Counted from the first letter of the stretch, positions 24,901-39,900 are shown. The stretch: DNA of 64,000 nt from Norana najaformis (GCA_964023275.1 OZ029917.1:23236488-23300487), one strand, 5' to 3'. A program made the numbers and translations. The notes: generated by a model from the sequence alone, not told the origin.

Positions 24901-27900
24901 CAATCAGGAAGGTTAACAAGGTGTCCCATGTTCAGATTTCTAAAACTGTTTTTGTGCCTCAGCCTAATGATCCTTCAACCTCGGGACAATGCTTTGACAA
25001 GTGTGTTATCTACCTTTTTAACTTCGATATATGAATTCTAGACAAAAAAAATGAAATTCCACAGAAACTCACTAATCTATTACAAAACACCACTAACATT
25101 CTCTTTCTTTGTTCTATAAGCATTACATATCTTACATTACATATCTAAAAAAAACACTGAACAAAGCAGAAATGTTAAAAGTAAAGCCCTTAAAAGTAAA
25201 GTAGCTTAGCAAAACAGAAATTGTAAACTTTATTCAGATGGCAGGAAACTGAACTTAACTGTCACTATTGCCAAATAAGCCAACTCACCTTCACTACAGG
25301 TAGGTCCAGTAAAAGAAGTCAGGTCACAGTCACACGAAATGGAATCCCAGTTTTCAGTGCACACACCTCTGTTGTGACATCTCTCTGGTCTACATTCATT
25401 CTTAGCTATTAGAAACATTTGTCAACGATTATATTTTTATTGAAATAATAATCACTTCTTATTATCACTATCGTTACCCATAAATACTTGGTACTTTTTA
25501 TGTTTACCTTAAAAGTGTTATCTAAAAGAATATATTTTTACTTAACTTAAATCAATGATGAGTACTACAACTTTTACATAAGTACTTAAAGTTAGTTTTA
25601 CTATTACTGCTACTTATCAGTAAGTATTTTAACCCAGTGCTTTATAATAACACTGTTCATGTAATTGTTGGGTCATACAAAACATGAAACTGTGGGCTAA
25701 GGTATGAAGAAACACCAACCTCTGCAACTGGACTTGATGGAGTCCTTGTGTTCACTAGGGATGCTGCTGACTCCAGTCTCTAGTAAGTCAAACACACCTG
25801 CGCCAAAGTCAATTGCAGACAGACAGCCCTGAAAACCATGTCTTGACCGAACCTATAGCATCATAAACAGCAAAATGAAAGTCAGCATCTATTGTACAGT
25901 AGATTCTTTAAAACATTCTTTAGAAAATCTGACAGACTCTATTAACGCTGAATTAATGCTAAATTTAGGTACTAAATTCAAAGCTAGGAAACATACTGTA
26001 TTACATGATAGCTGTTATATTTAAACATAATAAATCCTTTTTATTTTTACGTGGGCTTTCTAAATTTAGAAAATATGTTACAAATTATGACATAATCAGT
26101 TCAATTTGCACTGTAAAATGTACCATATATAGTGCAATACACAAGTTTTCGAATCAACAGTTTTTCCAGAACTAGCCATGCAAATATAGAAGTCAAACTT
26201 AATTCTAACACAGAAGGTGTTTGCAGAATTAGGCTAAGGTAAAGTCAGGTAATTTTAGAGGCATTCTGAAGTTGAGGCATACTTCAGCTGAAGTGTAAGC
26301 ACACCAAAAGCAGCCTGACAACTGGTCAACCTTTCCTGACACATTAAACAGTTCTACAACAGTTGATTAAACATCGCACTGGGACTCAAATCACGAGCAC
26401 CAGGGTGAAAGGCAAATGATTTAGCAATTTGCCCTAAATGAGAATATACCATTTTTACAACAAAGAGCCAAACCTGTCTAGGAAATAGGTTATAGAGTTC
26501 CTGTGAGACTCCACCCACATAAAGTTCGATGTTGGTGTCAAAACGAAAGCCACCTGACAGAGTGTGAGACTTTGTGACATTGTCAACACGTAAGATCATT
26601 TCTGATGTGTTGACCTGCAATATGGCAATGTCATGCCAACTATTGTCATTGATGGGTGACTTTAAGCCAACTCGTAGAAGACGGGCACCAAATCCAACAT
26701 CATAAATGTACACAAGATGTCCCACAGAAAGTTCAATAGCAAAGAAATCACGACCCAGAATTCCACTGTACATGATCAAACCATCTGACTGTGTAGTTTT
26801 AATCTAAAAAACCATAAAAACTTAACAAATGAATCATTAGGGTAATCAACAGCTATAAGTGCCTGTTTGATGAAATATTTATGATTTTAATAAATTTGCA
26901 GACTGGGTTGTCTTAATATTTATGTCAAATTAAGAAATTACCCAAATTTATCTGCTCTCTACAGCCTTAGACTGATTGAAAGCACATTCCTTGACCCATT
27001 GCCCAACAGTAGTAACTCAATAACAACCTAACTATACCGTATTGAATGGATGCAGCAAACTGCAAAATTCAAAAGATGCAATGGAATTTTAATGCCGCAT
27101 GCAACATTGAAAGGCCACAGTAGGGTAGTCCACACCTGTATAGCAAAAAATAAAGTTTCAGTTTCTGAATAATGGAAGGTGTCAAATAAGTCCAATACTG
27201 TAAATATAAAATAATAAATCAGGTTCACTTTGATATAAATTGGAGAATATTTACAGGTTGTACATGCCCCTGGAAATGTCACCTAGTATGTAGGTTTGCC
27301 TTCCTTTGGTCTTCTTGGTAAATGGAAAAACTAGTGTAGGTATGGCTCCCTTGCTGATACATGTTGAACTTCTGTTGACTTAAATACTCTAGAATAATTT
27401 TTCAATCATTATAACATGGAAAATGGAAGTGAAATCCAGCAGGACAGAATCCATAGAGCACACCTTGAGAGATCAACATAAAGAGATGAAAGTTCTATCC
27501 CTCGCTGCAGAATTGGAGTTAAGCGGTAACAATAAAACACCGCTGTTCAACGCAGTGACCCAGTGTGTGGCAAACGTATCTAAGAGAATGAAAAAGCAAC
27601 ATTCACCTAATCAAGACTTCAGCAAGGATCTCTTTCTCACTGAATGGGTGGCTGTTGCATTGGATCAAACTAAAGTCAATGACAGGAAAGAACCACATCT
27701 TTTGACAGCACTGCTCAAGCTCTAAACGTTTACGCCATGAAATTCAGAACCTGTCACTGAGTTGAAGTGTCATTTGCCAAGCAAGGAGATTATATTGAGA
27801 AGACATTGCCATCACCTTTAAACTTTAATTTTCCCAGATTCTGCATTAGTTGTTCATTGGAACGGTAAACAGATGCCAGATATCACTGGCTGCTGAGAAA

Positions 27901-30900
27901 GCTGATGGACTATCTGTTGTTGGTTCAAGTGTTGGAGCAGAGCAACTATTTGGTGTCCCAAAATTAACTCCGGCATTGGGAAGCTCAGGCCAATGCAGCA
28001 GATTTGGCCAAGACTACCAAGTCATAATCTCAGTGATGACTAAAAGTACTTATTGAATTACTAATTATTTTCATTGGCAGAATTCCATCTTGAAGCATTC
28101 ACTTCATAGCTCAAAAAGGCCTTCATAGGGCTTGGTGGATGGCAAGAATCACCTATTCATTCGAGCATTTTGAAATATTTATGCAAAAGCACACCCAAAC
28201 AAAGTATTCACTCAACTGCTGTCAAGTATCTATATGTCTGAACTGTTATATAGTGCCTCATGAACCTCATGAAGACAGTCCTTTCTAGCTTAAATGATAC
28301 TGTACATGTAGTTCAAGAAGAATGACAAGTTCTCCTGTAGAAAAATGATGATCAAATAAGTGAAGTCTCAAACAGATGGCTTTTGCACACAACTAGAATC
28401 AAACCAACAGACTCCTCTCTAAGAATGACTGACAACAGGTTCAGAGTTCCTTGTCCATACTTTGATGAAGGTGATAAATATGAAGCTAAAATCATGTTAC
28501 CAACCTCCTGTGGCCATGTTTTTTCATTTTACCAACTTGCTGCAGTTTGTCTTCTAGGAATAAAATTATTTCCATAATGACTCAAAAACAACAAATAAGC
28601 TTAACCATTAAAAACAAACACAGTATCAAGGTCATAGGAGTTAAAACCTACCCGAAAGTAGAGGACAAAAGTTGGCATGATTTTCACGGTGGCAATGAGG
28701 TAAGCTGGAAAAGTTGTGAACATCACACTCTGCCTAGTGTGATCAGCAACTGCCGTCATCTCTGTATCTGTCGTCTCATCAACATTGGTCATTTCGAAAA
28801 ACTCTTTTCCATTGAAGACCAGCTGCTGCATGAGCCCCACAAAACTGACCCGATCTGGGGGATGGTTGTCCCACCCCACGTCAGCCAACATGATCTCTTT
28901 GAATGAATCATAGCCTGTGCTTCTGCCTCTTTTACTCACTGAATCACTGGCTGAACGATTTGACTTTAGACCAACTTCAAGGGTGTCCAAATGAAGCACT
29001 TCAAGGCCCTTAGCTACAAAAACATTATGCAAAACACAGTAGATGAGTTCGAAACTACAAAGTCTACAAAAATTCTGACCTGGAAATGTCAAACAAGGTA
29101 ATTTTTACAGCTTTTACTGGAAGAGGTTCTTTAAATTAGCACAGAACAAGTCTACTCAAGAAGTCAATTATTTAAGACACTGAATGGAACAGTAGGGCAT
29201 AAATTCTTTAGCGCCACAGTTTTAGACTTGTGGAATAGTTTGGATGATAGTACTGTGGCAGTGGACATTATCACATCTGTTAAGAAGAAACTAGGAAGGA
29301 TTGGCTATTAAACATTCCTGGTTAATGTGCAAAGGTTCTGACACAGATTATATGTCTTCTGAACCACTTAAACTCTTATTATGTTGTTATGCTCAGGAGA
29401 AAATTCTCCCACACTTCCTGTTTCTAGGTCTTGCTCTACTCTCCTTCCCACGACTCCTCTCCTCCCCAGATTATAGGGCTATCAGATATAGTCTTCCCTT
29501 CCCATGCCTCTCCCTTTCTCTAATCTCCCCCTCCCATTTTCCGGCCTCTCCGTTTCTCACTCTCAAAAATTTATAACTTAATCCCTTTTGCTTTTGGTAT
29601 CTCCCATTGCTTTTCCTTTTGCCTTCCCTCAACTTTCCATTCCCTTTCCCAGCCTCTTCCCCTCCAGCTCTCTCTTACATATATGTAGAATCCCCTACTG
29701 CTCGCTGCTACCTTGGGGCCGTGATAGCAATTACCAAAAATGTTCTCATATTATTCGACCTACATCAATTCTATGTCGACCTAAACATATGTTATAATGT
29801 TCTGGGTTGAATCCTACTAAAGCATATTGTCTGTAGATTGTATCCTGTGTTTACCGACATCTTTAGCTGTCAAGGCTGTTGATGTCAACTTACTAACCTC
29901 ATTTAATTTACACAGATATCATCAGTAGATAGCCTGCTGATTAAGAACAAATCAACAGAAAAAGAAAGTGGTGTCTATCACGTGGAATTATCATTAACTT
30001 GTTGTTCCTAATTAATTTAAGAATAATGACAGTTGTTAAGCCATACTTATGTAGAAATGTGTGAAAAGATATCTATTAATGAACTTGAATTCTTTACATC
30101 TAATCAAATCTAATGACTTCTACAGTGCTGTTATCATAATGCCCAAGGCATCAATCAATGGCTGCTTCAAGGGAAATTGTAATACAAATCATAAGCCATT
30201 GCAGAAGCAGGTTGAAGTCTGACAGGTAAAAGAGTAAGTGAAATTCAATTTAGCAACATCTTGAAATTAAAGCTTACATTTGCTGGTCAATCAACTACTT
30301 AGCATCATTTCATTCACCTGCAGCACCACTGACTGACCACCTATCTAAGCCTTTTATTATATTGCTTTGTAAAAGCATTATAGTATATTATTGTATAATA
30401 ATTCAGATGAGTCTGTTTGCATGTGTTTTTGTGAATGTTACATAATCACTTATTTGGCAGAGCATCATATTTTTCATTAAACTATATTTATTGTGCTCAT
30501 TTCTCTTCAATTCTCAGTCAATCCTAGGATTGTTAGAACATTTGACTGAAGAACATGATTTCAAAAACAGCCAACCATTTTTATAGGTTTTACCATTCAA
30601 CAGTTCATTGACAGTTTCACCAGAAAAGCCAGGGTTCAAATCCAGGACAATGTGGGGGAAAAGCATTACCACACAGTCACCAGTCCACTGTAGATATGGG
30701 TAGACTAGTGGTCATAGAAAGGTAAGGTTCTAAATTCACCCACACACATTCAACTTGTAAAATACAAGTAACATTTACTACTGAAAAAATGTATTACTAT
30801 TTACCATTTGCAAAATTAATTTAAATGTTTAAAATTCATTGATAATGTTCAAACTGCATTCATTAAAATGGAATGACTATAAGTTGAAATTTGTGTTATC

Positions 30901-33900
30901 TATTCAGTGACAACAGACATTTTTGTTGCTTTAAGTTATAATATACTTCAAGACATTAAAAAAAACCACAGACTTAAAATATTACACACAATGTTTTTCT
31001 TTCCACCTTAATTTTACCAAACTTATCAACAAACTGGAACCTGATTTACCTTTTGTTCTGTCATCATTGTCTGAGCCGAGCTCCACATCAGTTGAGTGAA
31101 GGTCCACAAACGCAGTGTGCCAAGCACCATCGTCAACCAAACGTTCACCAAGCAAGCTCTGCAAAAACAATACAAACCAGAGTAATCTTGCACAAAGCGC
31201 CATCTGCATTCAGAGGAACAACCTAAATCGTTGCATGCCTATGACGAACGTCGTCGGAAAACGATCGACCAACGGATACACGCACACACCAGCCCTGTCC
31301 AGTAGATGCACATGAAACCCAAGCCGTCCGTCCGGCTTGGCCACAAAGATGGAATTTAGCAAAGGCGATAGCTACAAAGGACTGGTTTTCACGAATAGAT
31401 AATCCGATGGCCAGACGCCGTGAACGGTGTCATCTCCACATGATGATGAGCTGTCCGATCAGATAACTCATGAATGATTGCCGTTAAGAAATTCTCAGTG
31501 CAAACCATATGCGCCTGTGCTCTCACCCGTTCCCAGCTACAGCACTGTGCGTGTGCATGGAACAGCGAACTGCAACTCTTAGGCTAAAGAAGAACACGTT
31601 GGCTACGATAAAGCACAGCATCAAAAGCAATCTGAGGACGTTGTTGACTGGCAAAGCTTGGTGACTTCTTATCTGAAGATGGACGTTAATGAGATATTGC
31701 TCAGGACTCCAGTAAAGGGTTTACATTCATGGTACAGTGATTTACTATTAATGCCTCTTTTTGTTGCAGTGGTTCCCATCCCTTTACTTCCTACACAGCT
31801 GGTTTAATTGCCTTTCTCAAGTAAACTACAGTCAGTGAGTTCCCTCTCACCAAAGAAACACTGTTCATCTGATGAAAGAACCACAGCTTGAAATGCAGAG
31901 ACAGATGCTTACACATATTTGTTTTATGCACAGGTACAAGTACTAAAGGTAATCAAATGATTCCCATAATAAACGGTTACTTTCTAGATTTCACCCCAGA
32001 TGGCTTGGCTGGCTTCAAATCATTTCTGCAAGCTTCACAATCTAAGATCATTATCCCAAAGAGCCTTAAAATGATCATATATTGTTTTGTGCTTTTCAGT
32101 GCTATTGGTTTAACACTTCAGATTATGATTTTTTACCATAGTTTTACTTGAAGCGACTATTGACTGATAATGGTACTAAGAAAGTATGATTAGATTAGAC
32201 AATATTGCGGCTTAAACAGGAATGGCACTGCCAGGCATGAAAGACAATGGCAATATCTGCACCACGAGAACTGGTAAACACTGCCAAAAAATCATAAAAT
32301 GTGAATAGGCGACACCTTCACAGCCAAGAGATTACTCAGGTCTCATGAAGTCAAGCCTTACGGAGTCACACGACACGGCATATTGATCACGAGAACAGCG
32401 TTAGACATACAAGCAACCACACAGTGCAATAAATCCACAGACAAAGGCAGACGAGCTGTCCATTAGGACCGTCGTCCAAACACTTATAATTGGACTTATA
32501 GATGTACTTATTCACGCATGGCGCACAAGTTAATGAGAAAACCACGAGTCCCTTGCCCGCAGCAAATAAATCAAGTTCTTATGCAGCATTCTAACAGTAA
32601 CTTCGACTTTGCTCTGTCCATTCTCTGCCAGGGAACGTTGGCATCTGAGGTTGTCAGTAAATTTTCATGCAAACCCACACTCGGATTACACAGGTTTATG
32701 CCAGTGGAAAGGATATCCATTCTCAGAAATTTTGTGCGGTTCATCTCCCCCTCAGAAACACACATAACGACATGAATCACAAGACATTTGATAGAACTTA
32801 AGTGTAATGGTAACTCACTGGCAGTCAGACTAGGCAGCTGCCAGTTAAATTCCTAGTAACCAGACCTTTGTGCAATGACTGTGAAACGTTGCAGTGCACA
32901 CAGTGAGTCCTACGCAGGCAACAATCCAAAAACCGTGGGCTGCTATCAGTTTTGCACTTCAACTGTAAAGATCACTGGGCTCTTTAGAAGAAGCAAAGTC
33001 AAATGGAGCACAGGACGTTAAACAGACACTGTGTCACTAAGTACTAATTATTCTATCTAAAAATGTGTTAGCTATAATTTACAAACTTATCACTTCTTGA
33101 TGCTGCAGATATACATACTTGAGCTAAAACATGCAGGGATTCAATTAGATTTGTTTGGAAATGACAACAACGACAATTTATTTGTTTACATAACAATCTT
33201 CGCTTTCAAATTTTCCAGATAAACGTGACATTACATAATGTACATTTACATCTTGTTAAGTGGTTTGTATCCTTGAGGATACAAAGTCATGAAAGCATTC
33301 GTAGTAGCAGTGGAAGTGATGATGATGATGATGACGATGATGACAATGATGATGATGATAACTGTGATAAAGATGACGATGATGATGAGGTGACGATGTG
33401 ATCATGATGATAAAGACGACGACAACTATGATGACAATGATGATGGGCTTTAAAAGTCCTATAGTACCACATGATGTTGATGTTTTACCATCTTATATTT
33501 TGGACACTGACTCAACAATGGTGCTTAGCAAGAACTTCTCAGAAGATAGATAGTTGAGGGAACTTCTGGCTGGACACATTACCAACAATTCAAGCAAAGT
33601 CATGGCCAACAACAACTGACAGAAGAGTCACTTGGTGGAAGAGTCTTGGGCTTACAGTACAGCGCAGTTTGTCAGCAATGCCCATAACAAGGGATCAGTG
33701 AACAGCCCTGTGACTCTCGGAATTTAGAAAGTCCAGAGTTCATGTCAACTGATGATTACACAAAATGCATTGTTCTGCAGAAAAAGTGCAGTGACTATAA
33801 TGATTTCTGCTCACACATTCAATAAGAAGTGTCATACAAGAAATACCCAAAATAAAACACTAATGTCAAATAAAACAAAAATCAATTATCTCATATTAAG

Positions 33901-36900
33901 TGAATTTAAGTTGCATTCTAACCAAAAAGATTTTCTTGCTCATATTTTAACCAAACCATTCAAGACAAATTTAACTAAAACCCAGTCATTACCTAAGTTA
34001 AAACTAACCTTACCTAATTTTCTTATCTAAAGTCAAATTAGATTCAGATAACTTTCTTAAAGGAACTCATAGCCAAGCCACATCTCTCAAACAGTTGCTT
34101 TCGATTTTCACAGCTAAATTGTAAGCAACTTCAACGTCTTTTTTACAGTTTAATCAAACAATTTTAGGTAATACATATGACAGTTCTTAATTTGAAGTTA
34201 GCACTTACTTTGAAGTCAGCACCAGACTTCATGTCCAACCGAAGTCGACCATATTCTAGTAGCAGATGGATGAAATCGCTACTGATCGTTGAAGTCAACG
34301 CCAAAAGGAGGCAAGTAGAATGACTAGTACGAAACCGGACAGAGATGGAAAAATCAAGAAAATGGAATAAATCCCCAATTGATGTCCAGTAGTATTGTGT
34401 TCCATCAAACCGAACAACCGTTGTCTCTTAAACAACAAGCATAAGCATCAGAACAAGGACATTTGCATAACAGCAAAGGTGATGACAATAATATTATAGT
34501 AGTAGCAGTCGGAGAGTGACATGGGGACAAAAATTTTCTCCATCCTCACTCCATACCTGTGGGTCTGTTCCCATCCCCACCTCATCCCCATCAGGTCTGT
34601 CCCTATCCTCGTCCTCATTCCTGTCACAGTGAAGCAAAACACAATGAAATGCTCACACATATGTGACCCACTCTCACAAAATGAGTCTTAAGTTGCAAAC
34701 TCAATTTTATAGAACTGACATTATCCCCAGAACTACAGTATTTGGAATATTTACATAAATGATATATCAATTTAAACAAAACTGAATTCATTATTTGATA
34801 AGTAAGTAAGTAAGTAAGTCAGTCAGTCAGTCAATCAGTCAGAATATTCAAAAATTTCAATATAATGTTTTATTAGTGACATTTAATAAGCAGAACAATT
34901 TAGAGCAAAAAGTAATTATCTGATGCAGTGGGGATTTTTGGTAATGCCACAACTGTTACCGTTGGAATTGCCATGCTTGTGTTTCCAAGCCCATGGTATT
35001 ACCGCAAGCCTCTATTCCATCCCCACTATATTACCATCACTTCTGACACCATTACTGACGTAAAATTCGCGGTAACCACGGTAATACCGCATTCCCCATT
35101 ACCGTGTCACTCCCTTGTAGCAGTCTAGCACTAATAATGTGGACCACCACCAGAAACTCAGTTCACCAGGCGTTACTAACAGCTGGATGCTGTGTCAATC
35201 TGTCAGCTGGATCATTGCTGCTCTGCCTTATGGCCTTTGCCCGAACGAGGCAGTGAGGGTGGTGGTCTCCTTTCTTAGGCCCTGGCCTCTGCAGCTCACT
35301 TATCAGTGTTGTGGAAAAAATTGAAGACTGGAAATCAATTGTATGCCCATAGGATTAATGCCCACCCAATCAGCCTGCATCAAGGAACTAGGACCATCAA
35401 GTGTAGTATTCACTCGCTAGGTGGCAGAACCGTTCAACTGCTTCCGTATTTATGATACCCTTGAAATGAAAATACTTGGTGTTGTGAACTGGCCAATATG
35501 TCTAGCCACACATTCTGCTGTAGCAATTTCAACCAAAGCCCTGGCCATAATTAAATTTCTATCATATTAAAGCACTTTATATTATAAAATACTACTGCAC
35601 ATGAAATTTGATCTCACTTCATGTTATATTATGTATTGTTTATATCGACCTAAGACAGTGGTGTGAATTTCTGCATTACTTCTGAATCATTTCTGTAGCT
35701 ACTTTTTATGATAACTACCCGTATCACTGTAATAATTACATTTTAAAAACAGTAGGCAGCTACAGATTATTTTGACAACATTAAAATAATGCAAAAACTT
35801 AGTTAGTATGCAATTCTGTAAAATGATGATCAGTTTGTTTATGACAATAGATAGTGCTATTGTTATAATTATTCAATATGTTTCAATCTTTAATATTTAT
35901 ATTCTTTGGTGCCATAACATTTCTAGAGAACTTGTTCATGTGCCTTATTTTCTAACTGTTGATTTAATTATGGATGGAACTTCAAGTCAAAATGTAACTT
36001 TTGACACATTATTCAAAAAAGATTACTTTGAATTTATTAGACAAACTGGGTAATTTTCACTTCTGGGCTCCTGGATTTTTTTGGGAACTAGTAACAAGAA
36101 ATCCCAGACTGGTTTAGAAATAAAGTGCTGCACCAATGAGCAAATGACAGTAAGAAGAAATATCCTCACACTGTTCCATCTTTGAAAATTTCAAAACTAG
36201 CCATTTGTTTTTCTTCGCCTCTACAAAGTATTCCCATATTCCACTTTCTCTTCTTGATCTCAAATTTTATATAAGCTTATCTTTTTGGCATTTAAAGATT
36301 AAAGCGCTAAAGCATACCCTAAGTAATGCACCTCATGCAAGATCTGTTGAAAATAAAAGGATAATCTAGCTTTAAATGACCCTGTATTTGCATCGTTGCA
36401 TGCCAAATCTAGAAAAATTAACTACCTAATTAATTTTTTTATGATGAGCACTTACAGAAAGATGTTTTTTGTGGTGCAAATCAGCAAAGACCTCTAGCAA
36501 AATATAGGAACATATCATTGAATGATTTATGTGGAACATGCTGTGCTTTGGCTCTTGTAAGCATCAAAGTGACCACATCTGACTTAACCATTGACATTAT
36601 GTAGTAACTAAAAACTATCTTACTTTAAATCAGTAATTATTAATTTTAAAAAGAACTATTTATGATAATTACTTTTTTCTGCCCAGTAATTAGCAACTTA
36701 ACTACTTTTAAAACTAACTAGCCAGCACTGATCTGTGATTATAATTTTAAAATACTTTGTGGCCACAAATGCTATAACATGTAGTATGCTTTGCAGATCC
36801 TGTTAACTTCTTAGAAGGTCAATACACAAAATTAAATACTGGTACAGTAGAGGTTCATCGAGATCAACCTACAAAACTTAGAGCTAACTTCTGTAGAGCA

Positions 36901-39900
36901 AAATACATTCTGTTACCTCATAACCTCAGAAAATGGCAATTCTATTCATTTAAATATTAACTCTGTTTCACCTATGCCTCCATGCACAACTGATCATCAA
37001 TCAATTCTCAGATTTCTCTCCTGAATATCAATCTGATCTTGTTATAGAAAAGTTGACTGGGTCTCTCAACAGAAGGCCTTTTGGGATCTATCAACTTCAA
37101 ATAATATTGAGAGAGTCTTTAACCTAGTGAGTTAATCCAATCTATTACTGAATGGTTAGGAAAGCTGTCTTTCAAATAAAGGGTTAACAGGGTTGTTCAA
37201 CTGAAGGGCTAATATTATTTTACAACCAAAGCAAATCAGCAATTAATGTCTCCTTGTATGTTGCAACGAACAATTGCAATTTCACACACCAGGATTCGAA
37301 CCCCAGCTGACACAGAATAAATCTTCAGCCCCTTTGGTCACGGATCCTGCAGCAAGACATACCCTGAGCGCAGACAGGTCCCCAGAAACCAGTGGCCCTG
37401 CAGTCACAGACGAAGCGGTTCCATCCCTCAGTGCAGACTCCTCCGTGAAGGCATGGGTAGTTGGTGCACAGTGGCACCGATGGCATCCTGCAAAATGGTG
37501 CCACTCCCTCTGCCTCCTGGTGTCGTGCCAGTCCTGTGAGGCTTACGCGGTCAGTGTTGAGCAATAAGTCGCGAACACAGCCAACGAAGCCGTGTCGCAT
37601 CAACTGCCTGTGGGGCACCTGGCTCCAGAGCCCTGCCGTTGCCACCATCGCCGAAGAAGAGATGCCACCGCCGAGATAAATGCGGCAATTTAAATCAGAC
37701 TGGTGTGGCACTGGGGACCGACCCAGTCGGATGCCATGACGCATTTCACTGCCGCCGTCCACTTTGATGACTGTCGTCACACCTTCAGTGCGAAGCAGAA
37801 CGCGGTGAGGGGTTCCATCGTGCAAGGGCTTGTCATCTTCATCCGAGGCCGACAGCCTCAACATCTTGGCCTTTGATTCTGTGCTGATTACGAGATACAA
37901 ATATCCTGCAATTCACAGTGGGAAGTCAGAAGATAAAAAATAAAACACTGATCAGAATGGACTACTAAACAACACAAAATTGCTCAACATTAAGCTTAAG
38001 ACGACAGTGAAATTCAAATCTCACACGGGACCAACTCTGGACTCGTGATTAGCTGTGATGATAGGCCACCAACCTACTTCTCCCCTTGATGCCCCTTTGA
38101 TGTATCGTGTTCACTGTAAGTCTGATTATGTAGCCTACTGGCCGACTTGCAGCAAAGAAAGGAAAGAAATGCAAACAAAGGAACAGCAGCAGACCAAGAG
38201 AGCTGCATTTGCTATCCCTCAGAGACTGTTTCCGCACTTTCAACTTCTGTTACTATATTTTGCAGCAACATTCACCAGAAAACTCCACCACTGCCATAGT
38301 CAGGTGATGCCAGTCCCAAGCCTGGACAAATGAGGAGGGCAAAACTAGTTGTCGTTGTTATGAAACAGCATCATTAAACACCTACCGACCACTGTGCAGT
38401 AATCTGTACGTTAAACAGAAATTTTTAAAATTAGTTATACTAGAAGTGATTTTTGTTAATTCAATTAGATTACAGGATGACTTCAATTTTGACTGGCTGA
38501 ATTTTCAAGCCAAACATCATAAAGCCACCAGAAATTATTATTACTTGAAACAAAAGCTGTCAAACAAAATTTTAAGGATTGACAGACTCCAATGAAACAA
38601 TAATACCCAGTAACTCCTAAATGCTTTTAAAGACTGCAGTTTTGCAGCTGGCATCAACCGCTGAAACACGAGTGAATGTTCAGTTCTGCATCCCCTTCTT
38701 TTAGTGTTTATATGCGAGTTGACGGTGACTTGCCTTTGAGCATCTGGAGCCCAAAGAAATTGCTTCCATCAGTTTTTCCCAGGAAGCTGTGCAGGAGCAG
38801 TCCATCAGCTTCATTTGTCTGGAATGTGAATTCGATAGTGCTACCACCCTGTCGGATATTCCACTCAGGCAGCTCAAGGACAGATTCTTCAGTGGTGAAT
38901 GTCACTGGCTGGAGTGTCTCCATGTCCTCGCACTTGTCATACAGGAGACCTCCATTCGCTTCGACCAGACTGCCATTCAGCTGCGACTCTGAGATCAGGT
39001 CAAGTGTCAAGCCATCTGCTTGGTAGACAGCCTGCTCATGAAAAGGCAAATCAGCAAATCATGTTGAGCATTACCGTTATGATCATGACCTCAGCATCAT
39101 CACCTTCAGCTAGATCATCATTTTGCAATCGGATATAATGTAATCTGAAGACATATACTGTCATATGTACAAAAACTGTAAATGGTCCCATTATTGCCAC
39201 CACTGTTGCCGTCATCACAGCCACTGCCATAATCACACCTTCAATAACACCACAGCTGATAAACATAAATAATAATCATTAATACACACATATAATAAAT
39301 GTTTATGCATATTGTTAGTGAAGTAAATTGATCTGTAAAATATTTTTTGAGTAGAAAATCTGGATTTTTTACTGGTTGGATTGGTAAAATATGCTAAAAA
39401 ACGATTTAAGTAATGTAATTCCTGGGTTATGTCCAACACACCTGGTTAGCCATTTATAAGTTGCAGTAAAATACTTAGATAACAGTAACACTATTAGAGA
39501 GATGCGTATCTGACAGGCTTATTAATTATCTAAATGACAATTCCCTTCTACCTTCTAATCAACAGGTCATCCTATTCCACAGAAACTACTATCCTTCGTG
39601 TTCTGACCGACCTATTAACGTCTGCTGATACTGGCCACTGTACTAATGTTCTTGACCTACGTTCTGAGCACACACACACTGAGATTGTCAATTTCAGACA
39701 GAGTTGCTGAATTTAAGAAGAACTGCAGACAAGTGAAGGAGATTTCTGACAATAACAATATTCAGTCTGATAAATAATAGGTGCAAAAAACCCAGAAGCA
39801 TCTATATAAAAATAGATATATTTGAACCGGTTTAAAGTGAAGCCTGCTTTTCTGCTCTTTCATTTCTATCACCTTGGATCAATTTCAGCTTTTACCAGCT

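Larger units (their letters stand above)
31159..34208 (-). other. neurexin intron at the SS3 position
   Basis: Holds the CpG-dense block, a LINE 3'-end relic (about 32142-32190), a moderately CpG-rich stretch (32340-32560), and a (GAT)n-type repeat. No SS3 cassette was recognised. Confidence 0.5.

Noticed and set aside
33287..33472. Minus-strand Ser-rich ORF
   Set aside because: Product of the GAT/GAC trinucleotide repeat.
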